A stretch of 64,000 nt of DNA from CAXMQZ01 sp963719055 (GCA_963719055.1 CAVRAU010000019.1:1-64000); one strand, 5' to 3'. Shown: positions 28,169 through 37,422, counted from the stretch's first letter. The notes: generated by a model not told the origin, from the letters alone. Translations and numbers: made by a program.

Positions 28169-28957
28169 TTATCCAAAGCGACCCTCCACATAGGCCTGGG
28201 TGCGCTCGTCGGTGGTTTGGCGGGTGAACAGCGCCTCGGTGTCCGCCAGTTCGACCATCTCACCCATCAAGAAGAAGGCCGTGCGGTCGGCAAGCCGTCG
28301 GGCCTGCTGCACCAGATTGGTGACCAGAACGATCGTAATCTCGTCCTTTAGAACCTTGAGTACGTCCTCGATTCGCATGGTGGTCACCGGGTCGACAGCA
28401 ATGGAGAACTCATCGAGCAGCAATAGATCGGGATCTTGCGACAGCGCTCGCGCAATGGTGAGGCGCTGTTGCTGGCCGCCGGAAAGGAGGCTACCCAGAG
28501 AGCCGAGGCGATCCTTGACCTCGTCCCAGAGGGCGGCTCGTTGCAGACACCTCTCCACGATTTCGTCGAGAGCCGCTTTTCCTTTGACTCCCGCCAGCCG
28601 GGGGGCCAGTGAGACGTTGTCATAGATCGTCATGGGTAAACCGACTGGCAGCGGAAACACGACTCCGATGCGCTGACGCAGCGCAAAAACGTTGCGCCAC
28701 TTGCGCACCTCACGACCGTTGAATCGAACGGTCCCGTCGACCTGCATGCCGGGAGTGAACAGATCCATGCGGTTCAGGGCTCGCAGAAACGAGGTCTTGC
28801 CGCTGTTGGCCGGTCCGATGATGCCGAAGATCTCGTTTTCTCGGATGTCCAGACTGACGCCTTCGAGGGCGACCTTCTGGCCATACCGGATGGTCAGGTC
28901 TCTGACCTCCACCTTGGTCGGGTTCGTCGCCTTCTCGCTGGCGGTGGTGGCTACCAC
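28169..28957 (-). CDS. pstB: Phosphate ABC transporter ATPase PstB-1, H-loop His replaced
   Basis: 262-aa PstB-type ATPase. Walker A GPANSGKTSFL and the signature LLSGGQQQRLTIAR are normal, and Walker B reads LLLLDEFS. The H-loop, normally VTHNMQQA, reads VTNLVQQA, so the switch histidine is Asn; the D-loop is also altered (IAVDP for SALDP). The GTG at 28957 overlaps the pstA stop by 7 bp. It is the N-terminal partner of the second PstB gene that follows. Confidence 0.9.
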   Translation of the reverse strand: MVATTASEKATNPTKVEVRDLTIRYGQKVALEGVSLDIRENEIFGIIGPANSGKTSFLRALNRMDLFTPGMQVDGTVRFNGREVRKWRNVFALRQRIGVVFPLPVGLPMTIYDNVSLAPRLAGVKGKAALDEIVERCLQRAALWDEVKDRLGSLGSLLSGGQQQRLTIARALSQDPDLLLLDEFSIAVDPVTTMRIEDVLKVLKDEITIVLVTNLVQQARRLADRTAFFLMGEMVELADTEALFTRQTTDERTQAYVEGRFG

Positions 28958-29820
28958 TTCTTCTTGCCTCGCAGGTAGGTCCGAAAGGCGATGGAGATGG
29001 CGTTCATCGCCAGGACCATGCAGATCAGGACCAGGGCGACGCCAAACGGCAGGGCCTCGGGTACCCCGGGGACCTGGGTCGAGATGACGAACAGATGCAG
29101 CGACATGGCCATCGTCTGATCGAAGACGCTTTGCGGCAGGAAGGGGAGGAAGAACGCTGCGCCGGTGAACATGATCGGTGCGGTCTCGCCAGCGGTCCTC
29201 GAGACCTCGAGGATGACACCCGTGAGAATGCCGCTGACCGAGTTCGGCAGAACCACGTGTCGGATGGTCTGCCAGCGAGTGGCACCCATGTTCCAGCAGG
29301 CTTCTCGAAAGGCGTGGGGCACCGCCTGTAGGGACTCCCGAGTGGCCACGATGACGACGGGAAGGGTCATGACAGCCAGGGTCAGACTGGCCGCCAGAAT
29401 GCTGGTGCCAAACTTGAAGAAAAGCACGAAGGCTCCCACTCCGAAGAGTGCGTGGACGATGGAAGGGACCCCTGCCAGATTGATAATGGCCAGATTGATG
29501 ACGCGCGTCAGCCAATTGTCCGGGGCGTACTCACTCAAGTACAGTGCAGCGGCGACACCAACCGGTACCGAGGCCAATAGCGCCACAGTGACCAACCATA
29601 CCGTTCCCACCAGAGCCGGAAAGATGCCGCCGGCGGTCATGCCATCCTTGGGTTCAGTGAACAGGAAATCGATAGAAAGGATAGGACCGCCCTCGTGGAT
29701 GAGCACACCCAGGATCACCAGGACGGGCAGAATCAGCAAAATGGTCATCATCAGGAACAACAGACCCCAAAGGCGTTCCACCTTGCGATTGCGGTTGTTG
29801 AGATCGGTGGCTTCAAACAT
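28951..29820 (-). CDS. pstA: Phosphate ABC transporter permease PstA
   Basis: 289-aa inner-membrane permease with about six hydrophobic segments. The cytoplasmic coupling loop reads FREACWNMGATRWQTIRHVV, matching the EAA motif of PstA. VPSIVHALFGVGAFVLFF is typical of the family. It forms the channel with PstC. It starts 6 bp after pstC and its stop overlaps pstB-1. Confidence 0.94.
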   Translation of the reverse strand: MFEATDLNNRNRKVERLWGLLFLMMTILLILPVLVILGVLIHEGGPILSIDFLFTEPKDGMTAGGIFPALVGTVWLVTVALLASVPVGVAAALYLSEYAPDNWLTRVINLAIINLAGVPSIVHALFGVGAFVLFFKFGTSILAASLTLAVMTLPVVIVATRESLQAVPHAFREACWNMGATRWQTIRHVVLPNSVSGILTGVILEVSRTAGETAPIMFTGAAFFLPFLPQSVFDQTMAMSLHLFVISTQVPGVPEALPFGVALVLICMVLAMNAISIAFRTYLRGKKKW

Positions 29821-29826
29821 ACTGGA

Positions 29827-30678
29827 CTACTTCTTGCGAATGCCGCGCACGACCAGATCGGCCGTCAGGTTGATGATGAAGGTGATCAGAAACAGGAAGA
29901 TTCCCAGCGTGAAAAGCGCTCGATAGTGATCCGATCCGACCGCGGTCTCGCCAAGCTCGGCGGCAATTGTAGCGGTCAGCGCCCGCACCGAATCAAAGAG
30001 ACTGGTGGGTAGATTGATGGAATGTCCGCTGGCCATGAGAACGGCCATGGTTTCGCCAAATCCTCTGCCCACACCCAGCAGCACGGCGGCTACGAGACCG
30101 TTCTTGGCAGCCGGAATCACCACTTTGAGAATCACCTGCCAACGGGTTGCGCCCATGGCCTCGGCCGCTTCTCGGTAGGTATCGGGGACCGCCTTGAGGG
30201 CGTCCTCGGCGATCGTCGTCATGATCGGAGCGGCCATCAGACCCAGGATGAAACCGGCGTTCAGGACATTGAGACCCACCGGTACGTTGAAGAGCTTGAT
30301 GATCAGCGGATTCATGATGCTCAGACCGATGAATCCCCAGACCACCGAGGGAATGGCCGCCAACAGCTCCACCAGTACCTTCAGGATCTCTCGTGTCTTG
30401 CCGGTAGCGAACTCACCGATGTAGATTGCCGCCCCAAGCGAGAAAGGCACGGCGACGAGCATCGCCAATCCCGTTACACTGGCTGTGCCGGCAATCAGGG
30501 CGAGCGCTCCGTAGGTCGGGTTGTGCCCGGACGTGGGGCGCCATCGAGGTGAGGTGAAGAACTCCACCACGTCCAAGCGGCCAAGAATGAACGGCAGCCC
30601 CTCTTTGGTGATGAAGACGAAGATACCGATGATAAAGATGATGGCCGACACACCGCCGATGAAGACGAGTACCTGCAC
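29827..30678 (-). CDS. pstC: Phosphate ABC transporter permease PstC
   Basis: 283-aa permease. LAAIPSVVWGFIGLSIM is the PstC hallmark, and the coupling loop reads YREAAEAMGATRWQVILKVV. About six membrane segments are visible. The GTG at 30678 is the first start in a frame that remains open upstream, so the N-terminus may be up to about 20 residues longer. The 59 bp between phoU and this start hold no other gene. Confidence 0.92.
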   Translation of the reverse strand: MQVLVFIGGVSAIIFIIGIFVFITKEGLPFILGRLDVVEFFTSPRWRPTSGHNPTYGALALIAGTASVTGLAMLVAVPFSLGAAIYIGEFATGKTREILKVLVELLAAIPSVVWGFIGLSIMNPLIIKLFNVPVGLNVLNAGFILGLMAAPIMTTIAEDALKAVPDTYREAAEAMGATRWQVILKVVIPAAKNGLVAAVLLGVGRGFGETMAVLMASGHSINLPTSLFDSVRALTATIAAELGETAVGSDHYRALFTLGIFLFLITFIINLTADLVVRGIRKK

Positions 30679-30737
30679 GGCCTTGTCGATGTACCAGGCG
30701 AGATTGCGCTGGTCGAGCGCGACTCCGGGTGGGTGGC

Positions 30738-31833
30738 TCAGGGTGCTTCCTCCCCGCGCAATGTTTCCATCAGCTCTCGGATATGGCTCTTCAGCTCCGT
30801 GAAGGCACTCTCCAGCAGAGCGGTTGTGCGTTCAGGGTCGAGATCGGCCGGGATGGATTCCACATCCCACTCCAGCAGCACAGTGTGAAACGGCACCTGT
30901 TCGATCTGCTCGGCCACACCAGGACCGAGAGCAGCAAGGACATGGAAGTCGGCCAGCTCCTCGAGGGTGTAGGACGCCTTTTGCGGCACCATTTCAGCAC
31001 CCTCGCAGGCCCTTGGCATCCATGAAGACCTCGAGAGCCGGGAGGACCCGGTCCGCTGGGCTCCACCCGGCGGTCGTGTACTCGCCGCTCTCGGGAAACG
31101 CCTTGTCGGCGTAGGCCTTGGCCAGCGGGCCGAGGGAGTTGTTGCGTTCGTCCAGAAAGAGGATTCGGTAGACCTTCTCGCTCTTGGTCTCGCCCGTCAC
31201 TGCGAAGACGGTCTCCTCGCAGATGTTCTTGGCTTGATCGCCGACGCGTCCCAGCCGGTTGAAGATGACGAGCAGGGCGAAGAGGTCCTTTATGGGCCGC
31301 GAGCCCTTTTCACCCTCTCGCAGCAGATCGTCGAACACCTTCTGGTAGGTGCTTTCTACCTGGCTTGCCATTCCCTTGGTGCCACGGGCGAGCTCCGGGT
31401 TCTGGTCGTTGAACGACTCCATGGCCTGCCGAAACATCTGCTGTGCCTGGTCGGCGATCAGCTGGATGTCGCCCGCGACAGAACCGCTGGGTACGGTCGA
31501 AAGTTGCACGGCCTCACGAGCGATGGCGACGGCGTAGTCGCCGATTCTCTCGAGCTCCACATTGAGCCGCAGGACCGAGGAGACGAATCGCAGGTGGCCC
31601 GGCGCTCGGCAGGTGTCGCGCTACGAATCCGTAGCACTTCTTGTCGATGGCACGGATCTCACGGTTGATCGGCTTGTCACCGAGGACGACCTCGTTGGCC
31701 AGCTGGCGATCGCCAGCCAGCGTCGCATGGATCGCGTTCTTGAGCCCGCAGCTCGACCTGCTCCGCCACTTCCTTGACCCGCTGGCGGATCAAGGAGAGA
31801 TCGTCTTGCCAATCGCTTTTCGTAGTGGGTCAT
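30738..31833 (-). CDS. phoU: PhoU fused to LMW-phosphatase-like domain lacking catalytic Cys/Arg, frameshifted
   Basis: About 365 residues. The first 220 form two PhoU helical repeats (AIHATLAGDRQLANEVVLGD, then MELERIGDYAVAIA and FNRLGRVGDQAKNICEE). After residue about 230 follows a low-molecular-weight-phosphatase/ArsC-like domain starting RILFLDERNNSLGPLAKAY. Here the catalytic Cys and Arg of the CxxxxxR loop are Asp and Leu. The PhoU-phosphatase junction is within one frame. Frame changes near 31.80, 31.73, 31.58 and 31.01 kb break the rest; each side continues the family sequence. PhoU normally represses Pho signalling and curbs Pst uptake. The gene is 29 bp after pstS. Confidence 0.84.
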
Positions 31834-31862
31834 TCTCGGCGACCCCTTTCTGTTGTTCTAGC

Positions 31863-32741
31863 TCAACCGCACGCGACTTCGCGCACCGGGGCGTAGCCTT
31901 TGTTCTGGATGATGCACTGCCCTTCGTCGCTGAGGATCCAGTCCAGATACTCCTTGATGGCTCCTTCGGGCTGTCCGGCCGTATACATGAACAGAGGGCG
32001 GGCAATGGGGTAGGAGCGATCGATGGCGGTTGCCACCGAAGGTGCGATGCAGTCGCCCCCCTCTTCGGCAGCTACGCAGGGCGTTCTGACCTCCGGAGTG
32101 GCATAGGCCAGACCGCTGTAGCCGATGGCACAGGGAGTGTTGAGCACCAGATCGACCACGTCTTTCGAGCCGTGCATGTCCCGCGATCCCAGCTTGTAGT
32201 CGCGCTCTTTCCCGAGCACCGCTTCCTTGAAGTAGACATAGGTCCCGGAGTTGTTCTGGCGGCTGACCCGGACAATCTCGTTGCTGTCGCAGCCCGGGAT
32301 CTCGACGTCGATCTGATCCCAGGTGTCGGTCTCACCGTCTTCGCCATAGATCTCCGCCAACTGACCCAGGGTAAATCCTTCCGCCGGATTGTCCAGGTGA
32401 ACATAGACGGCCAGGGCATCGTAGCCGACGACCCATTCGATCGGGTCGATACCGTTGCGCGCGCCATCTCGATCTCCTTGTCCTTCATCTTGCGGCTGGC
32501 GTTGGCGATGTCCACGGTGCCGTTGATCATGGAGGAGATTCCGGTGCCCGAGCCTCCGCCGGTGACCGCAATGGCGACGTTCGGGATTGATCTCCTTGTA
32601 GTTCTCGGCCCAGGCCTGGGCGACGTTGACCAGGGTATCGGAGCCCTTGTTCTGGATCACCGTTCGTCCACCCCCTTCTTCCGTGGGACGTGAGCATGCG
32701 GCGACGGCTATCAGGACCATGATCGGCCAGTACTTCTTCAT
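31863..32741 (-). CDS. pstS: Phosphate-binding lipoprotein PstS, frameshifted
   Basis: About 292 residues. A lipoprotein signal ends LIAVAACS. The mature part carries IQNKGSDTLVNVAQAWAE and later RVSRQNNSGTYVYFKE, the phosphate-contacting loops of PstS-type binding proteins. Two compensating frame changes (about 32.46 and 32.59 kb) hide a stretch that in the other frame reads GGGSGTGISSMINGTVDIAN. It delivers periplasmic phosphate to PstC/PstA and is the first gene of the minus-strand pst series. Confidence 0.9.
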   Translation of the reverse strand: MKKYWPIMVLIAVAACSRPTEEGGGRTVIQNKGSDTLVNVAQAWAENYKEINPERRHCGHRRRLGHRNLLHDQRHRGHRQRQPQDEGQGDRDGARNGIDPIEWVVGYDALAVYVHLDNPAEGFTLGQLAEIYGEDGETDTWDQIDVEIPGCDSNEIVRVSRQNNSGTYVYFKEAVLGKERDYKLGSRDMHGSKDVVDLVLNTPCAIGYSGLAYATPEVRTPCVAAEEGGDCIAPSVATAIDRSYPIARPLFMYTAGQPEGAIKEYLDWILSDEGQCIIQNKGYAPVREVACG

Positions 32742-32877
32742 TGTGATGACCCTCCTGCGAGAACGGGCGTGTCTTTCGGAGCCGGAGCTCGAGTCCGAAT
32801 CGTGCCGAGCGAGGGACTACTTCATCGATTGTCGAAGGCGATTCGGTGCAGCTTCGAGCCCAGAGGCTAACCTCTGG

Positions 32878-32900
32878 CTGTGACGATGGTGTGACAAGGA
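32878..32900 (-). promoter_or_regulatory. Candidate PhoB box upstream of pstS
   Basis: On the plus strand TGTGAC occurs at 32879 and again at 32890, exactly 11 bases apart. On the minus strand this reads TGTCACA-CCAT-CGTCACA, the 7+4+7 layout of a PhoB box. It lies about 140 bp upstream of pstS. A third TGTCACA faces the other way at 32912-32918, toward the Na/Pi gene at 33114. PhoR/PhoB genes at 39.8-42.3 kb make control plausible. Confidence 0.5.
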
Positions 32901-32918
32901 CTCGAATTGCATGTCACA

Positions 32919-33113
32919 GGATGGGCTGCACTTGGCAGAGTCGTTCGGTTAGACTCAGGCTCTTGAGAGCCTGCCGGTGCATCAGGTCAGACACCAGGCG
33001 ATGATCAGAGCCAGGTCCTCGGAGGGAGTCTGACAATGGTTTTGGACAGGGCCCGGGAGTAGTGGCAGCTCGGTCGGTTGCGACCGAAGTGAACCAGGAG
33101 TCTTGGAGCAAGA
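32919..33113. other. Intergenic region with two hairpins before the second Na/Pi gene
   Basis: No gene is seen. Two 7-bp inverted repeats are present: CAGGCTC-TTGA-GAGCCTG at 32956-32973 and TCGGTCG-GTTG-CGACCGA at 33070-33087. Neither has a T run, so they are not obvious terminators; they may be leader structures or operators for the transporter at 33114. Confidence 0.4.
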
Positions 33114-34193
33114 TTGTGGACTCGGATCGGATTCTTGCTGGTCCTTCTCTTCGCGTTCTTTGTCGGCCTCGACCTGATGGGCCTGTCGTTCAAGCTCTTT
33201 GGCAAGGGCTTTGCGGAGACTCTGATCGAGCGCACCTCCAATCCATTTGTCGGCCTGTTCATAGGGATTCTGGCCACGACCTTGGTCCAGAGCTCTTCGA
33301 CGACCACCTCGATGGTGGTGGCCCTGGTAGCGGCGGGTGCCCTGACGATCGAGGGCGCTATCCCGATCGTCATGGGTGCCAACATCGGCACCTCGGTGAC
33401 CAACACCCTGGTGTCTCTGGCCCATGTGACGCGCCGCGAGGAATTCCAGCGAGCCTTTGCAGGGGCCACGATTCACGACTTCTTCAACTGGATGGCGGTG
33501 TTGATCTTGCTGCCGTTGGAGTTGGCGACCGGCTACCTGGCCAAATCGGCGGGTTTCCTCGAGTCGCTTCTCGAAGGTGTTGGTGGAATCAAGCTGCTCA
33601 ATCCCCTAAAAGAAGTCGTCCGGCCCGTGTCGAATACGGTGGTGTCCTGGTTGGGAGAATCCGGCGTTCTAGTCTTGATCGTCGGCATCGTCCTGCTGAT
33701 CGCCAGCCTCAAGTTCCTGGTGGATCTGCTCAAGGCCCTGATGACCGGGCGCGCCGAGAAGACGCTTCACAAGACGCTTTTTCGCTCTGCCGTCTCGGCG
33801 ATCCTGGCAGGTCTGGTCGTCACCGTCATGGTCCAGAGTAGCTCCATCACCACTTCGCTCATGATTCCGTTGGTAGGAGCCGGCGTGGTGACCCTCGAGC
33901 AGGTCTTTCCCTTTACGATCGGCGCGAATGTGGGTACGACCATCACGGCCATGTTGGCGGCGCTATCGACCGGCAACCCGGCCGCGGTTACCGTTGCCTT
34001 CGCGCATCTGATGTTCAATATCAGCGCGGCGCTGTTGATCTACGTGCCGCCGTTCATGCGCGCGATTCCCCTATATCTTGCCCGCGCGCTGGGTCGGCTC
34101 GGTAGTCAGCATCGGGTACTCGCCGGTATCTATATTGTCTTGGCGTTCTTCGGGCTGCCGCTGCTGATGTTGTTTATCACCGGGGCCCTTTAG
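33114..34193 (+). CDS. Na/Pi cotransporter family protein (short form)
   Basis: 359-aa membrane protein with two transporter repeats marked LVQSSSTTTSMVVALV and MVQSSSITTSLMIPLV, each followed by GAN-G-T segments (GANIGTS, GANVGTT). It has no PhoU-like C-terminus; that function is supplied by the separate PhoU gene 29 bp downstream. The TTG start at 33114 has GGAG at 33105-33108. Likely role: sodium-coupled phosphate transport. Confidence 0.9.
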   Translation: MWTRIGFLLVLLFAFFVGLDLMGLSFKLFGKGFAETLIERTSNPFVGLFIGILATTLVQSSSTTTSMVVALVAAGALTIEGAIPIVMGANIGTSVTNTLVSLAHVTRREEFQRAFAGATIHDFFNWMAVLILLPLELATGYLAKSAGFLESLLEGVGGIKLLNPLKEVVRPVSNTVVSWLGESGVLVLIVGIVLLIASLKFLVDLLKALMTGRAEKTLHKTLFRSAVSAILAGLVVTVMVQSSSITTSLMIPLVGAGVVTLEQVFPFTIGANVGTTITAMLAALSTGNPAAVTVAFAHLMFNISAALLIYVPPFMRAIPLYLARALGRLGSQHRVLAGIYIVLAFFGLPLLMLFITGAL

Positions 34194-34222
34194 ATCAGTA
34201 ATCTTTAGCTTGGAGGTTTTCT

Positions 34223-34878
34223 ATGTTCGAGCAACTCTTCGGTTCGGGTAAGGGATCCAGCTTGGTGGAGGCAGCTTTCGAAGATGTGTCCACCATGCTC
34301 AGGCAGTCGGCCAAGATGCTGGACCTTTCTCTGCGGCTCTTTTGGACAACGAGGAAGTTGCAGGTGGATCTGGAGGATATGGACGATGTCGTCGACGACG
34401 GGGAGCGCATGGTCCGCCGGACGATCCTGCAGCACCTGACCGTCAATCCGCAAGCAAGATCTGGTGGCCAGCCTGATCCTGGTGAGCATGGTCCAGGATG
34501 CCGAGCGCATCGGTGATTTCTCCAGGGGGATGGCCGAGTTGATCGATCTGGCCAAGAGTCCGCGAGAAGGCAAGATACGCCGATCAATTGAGGTCATTGG
34601 CCAGTCGCCTGCGGCCCATGTTCGAGGTCTGCGAAGAGGCCTTCCGTCAAGACGACTCAGAGAAGGCGTCCATCGTGATTGCCAGACATGGCGAGCTCAA
34701 GCCGGCTCTGGTCGAGTACACCAAGGAAGTCGCGGCCAGTGACCTCGGCGCAGATATGGCCATCGTCTACGCCACAGGCGCCCGCATCTTGCGTCGCATC
34801 AGCGCCCACCTCAGCAATATCGCCTCGACGGTGGTGCAGCCCTATGACCGGATTCGTCACGGCGACGAGGACATGTAG
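34223..34878 (+). CDS. PhoU-like domain protein, frameshifted
   Basis: About 218-residue helical protein. The N-terminus (MFEQLFGSGKGSSLVEAAFE) and repeats with DAERIGDFSRGMAELIDLA and ARILRRISAHLSNIASTV match PhoU-like domains that work with NptA-type transporters. Frame changes near 34.45 and 34.59 kb break it; AGGTTTTCT before the ATG offers a moderate ribosome binding site. It is the likely partner of the transporter encoded 29 bp upstream. Confidence 0.85.
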
Positions 34879-34900
34879 CGCTGGTCTCGCGATCCGAATC

Positions 34901-36215
34901 CTAGAGGAGTCGACTGGCCAGGTTGGCCAGCTCCGATCGCTCGCCCTTCTCCAGGTTGACATGGGCGTACAGCGAGTTGTCCTTGAGACGATCGATGAGA
35001 TAGGACAGCCCGTTGCTGTGCGCGTCCAGATAGGGGGTGTCGATCTGGAAGATGTCACCGGTGAAGAGGATCTTGGTGCCTTCGCCGGCCCGAGTGATGA
35101 CGGTCTTGATCTCGTGAGGGGTGAGGTTCTGCGCCTCATCGACGATGAAGATGATATTGGTCAAGCTGCGGCCACGGATGTAGGCCAGGGGAAGAACGTG
35201 GAGCTTCTCGTTCTCCACCATGTCGTCGATGCGCCGGTATTCGGTCTGACTTGAGTTGAAGCGATTCTTGATCATTGCCAGGTTGTCCCACAGGGGCTGC
35301 ATGTAGGGGCCGATCTTGGATTGAATGTCGCCGGGTAGGTAGCCGATGTCCTTGTTGGCCAACGGCACGATGGGCCGCGTCAGGTAGATCTGGCGGAACT
35401 GTCGCCGTTGCTCGAGAGCTCCGGCCAGGGTGATCAGGGTCTTGCCCGTACCCGCTGGGCCTGTCAAGGTCACTAGCGAGACCTGCGGATTCATCATGGC
35501 GTGCAGGGCGAAGGTCTGCTCGGCATTGCGCGGCGAGATGCCGTAGGCGGATGTCTTCGAAAGCCGATCGATGGTGTCCTGCCTGGGGTTGAAGTACCCC
35601 AGCGCGGACTTGGTGGCGCCTCGCAGGATCATGTACTGGTTGGCGGTGGGTGTGAAATCGAGGACCTGGCTCACCTGCAGGCTACCGGTGGCGAAGAGCT
35701 CATCGATGACCTGATCCGCCAGATCGACTTCCGCGACTCCTTTGTAGAGCTGCTGGATGTCGCGAATCCGAACCGTCTCATAGTCCTCTGCTACCAGCCC
35801 CAGCCCGCGTGCTTTGACTCTCAGATTGATGTCCTTGCTGACCAGGACGACCCGCCGATCGGGCTCGGTATGCGCCATCTGCATGGCGGCGTTGAGGATT
35901 CTGTGGTCGTTCTTCTTGCCACCCAGAGTGGTGAAGACCTCGGAGTTCGTCGCCTCGTCCGTGACGATCCGGAATCGGCCTTTGCCTTCGCCGTCGATGG
36001 GCAGTCCAGTGGCGAATATCGGTGGCCTCCGAGAGCCGATCCAGCTCCCGCATGAAGCCCCGGGCCTGCAGGTTGATGACGCCGCTGCCCTTCTTGAAAT
36101 TGTCGAGCTCTTCGAGAACGGTAATGGGCACGACCACATCGTGCTCCTCGAAATTGCTCAAGGCGGTGGCGTCGTAGAGAACGACCGAAGTGTCGAGGAC
36201 AAAGACTTTGTTCAT
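34901..36215 (-). CDS. phoH: PhoH2-type PIN-PhoH ATPase/RNase, frameshifted
   Basis: About 438 residues: an N-terminal PIN nuclease domain (VFVLDTSVVLYD, VVPITVLEELDNFKKG) and a PhoH ATPase with TLTGPAGTGKTLITLAGAL and IFIVDEAQNLTPHE. PIN-PhoH proteins act as helicase-RNases in other bacteria. One frame change near 36.02 kb splits the PIN domain. The start follows the DMT transporter stop by 6 bp. PhoH belongs to the Pho regulon in E. coli, which fits the location, but no Pho box is seen directly upstream. Confidence 0.92.
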
Positions 36216-36221
36216 AGGCTC

Positions 36222-37148
36222 CTACGCGGGAATCTCAGGGGTCCGGGGGGCTCTGGGTCGCACAGAAACCTTGAAGATGGCCAGGATCAAGGTGGCGGCA
36301 CCCACCCACTGCCAAGGCCCCAGGACCGATCCGTTGACGAGATAGTCGAAGACGATGGCGCTCAAGGGAAGGCAGAGCTCGCAGATGGCCGACACACTCG
36401 CTTTGACTCGGCTGAGCCCAAAATAGTAGAGAAAAATCGCGCCGCTACCCGTCGTCAGGCCAATGACCAGGATCAAGAGCCAATTTGTCGGGGTCACTGT
36501 GTCGAAAGGTAGACCCTCGCCGCCGATCAGGAGGTAGATCAGTGCCAGAAGGGTGGTCAGCCCATAGCGCGCGAATGTCGCCTGGCGGAAATCGAGACTC
36601 TCCAGCAGCCGCTTGCCGAACACGGTGGCGGAGCCGAAGGCTGCTGCCGCCATCGCCGCCCAGGCGGCCGCGATCGTGGTCGACGAGCCGTAGCCGATCT
36701 CGGGTACCCGCCAGCCAAAGGTCAGGAGATAGGCGCCGAAAAGGGCCAACGTGGCCCAAAGTAGAAATCGGCTGGTGATCCTCTCGCCCAGCAGGACACC
36801 CGCGAGCACGATGGCAAAGACCGGTTGAAGTTTCTGCAGCAGTACCACCACACTGAGCTGGTTGAAATCGACCAGGAAGAGAGCCTTGACGATGGCGAAG
36901 GTCCCCAGGATGCCGCCGCAGAGAGCCACCAAGGTCAGGGTGACCCAGTCTTCGATCTTCAGCCGCCGCACGACGCCGTAGGTGGCGAACAAGAATGGCT
37001 GCATCAGCGTGAAGGGAACCAGATGCAGGAGAAAGACCACAAACGGCACGCTCAGGTTGAACAGCCGGGGAGTCAAAACAACCCCATCCAGGCCCCAGAG
37101 AACGGCCGCCAGACATATGGAAAGGGCTCCTAGAATGGAACGTCTCAT
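36222..37148 (-). CDS. EamA/DMT-family transporter
   Basis: 308-aa inner-membrane protein with about ten hydrophobic segments arranged as two EamA repeats. The N-terminal repeat contains AAVLWGLDGVVLTPRLF and the second ends PWQWVGAATLILAIFKV. Substrate unknown; the family exports amino acids, sugars or metabolites. It precedes phoH on the same strand. Confidence 0.88.
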   Translation of the reverse strand: MRRSILGALSICLAAVLWGLDGVVLTPRLFNLSVPFVVFLLHLVPFTLMQPFLFATYGVVRRLKIEDWVTLTLVALCGGILGTFAIVKALFLVDFNQLSVVVLLQKLQPVFAIVLAGVLLGERITSRFLLWATLALFGAYLLTFGWRVPEIGYGSSTTIAAAWAAMAAAAFGSATVFGKRLLESLDFRQATFARYGLTTLLALIYLLIGGEGLPFDTVTPTNWLLILVIGLTTGSGAIFLYYFGLSRVKASVSAICELCLPLSAIVFDYLVNGSVLGPWQWVGAATLILAIFKVSVRPRAPRTPEIPA

Positions 37149-37277
37149 GACATCGAGCGCGATGGTAGCACTCTCCTCGAGTCCTCCTGCAGGGCCGGTG
37201 GGGTGGAGTTTTTCTGAGAATCGGCCTGCTAGTGGACCCTTCGCAACGGAGATGGATCAAGACGGCTTTATGGCGTC

Positions 37278-37297
37278 CTGTCGCAGAAATGCCACAG
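37278..37297 (+). promoter_or_regulatory. Candidate PhoB-box-like repeat upstream of porin
   Basis: CTGTCGCA-GAAA-TGCCACA has the same 7+4+7 layout, with an 11-base repeat, as the element before pstS. It is about 125 bp before the porin start. TGTCGCA recurs at 37343-37349 and TGTCGGA at 37384. No gene lies in the surrounding 37149-37422 stretch. The match is weaker than at pstS. Confidence 0.33.
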
Positions 37298-37422
37298 CCT
37301 TGCCGCATGCCTGAAGCATGCTCTTCCTACACTGGGTCAGGTTGTCGCACGGGAACACTGCCGGTCAGCATCTGCCTGAGCCCTGTCGGATTCAGAGAAC
37401 CACCAGAGAAGGAGACGCAATC

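Noticed and set aside
31641..32693. 350-aa plus-strand frame opposite phoU and pstS
   Set aside because: It is the mirror of coding sequence on the other strand, with no recognisable domain or ribosome binding site.
37305..37321. Two GCATGC palindromes 11 bases apart before the porin
   Set aside because: Short and common in GC-rich DNA; I could not tie them to a known regulator.
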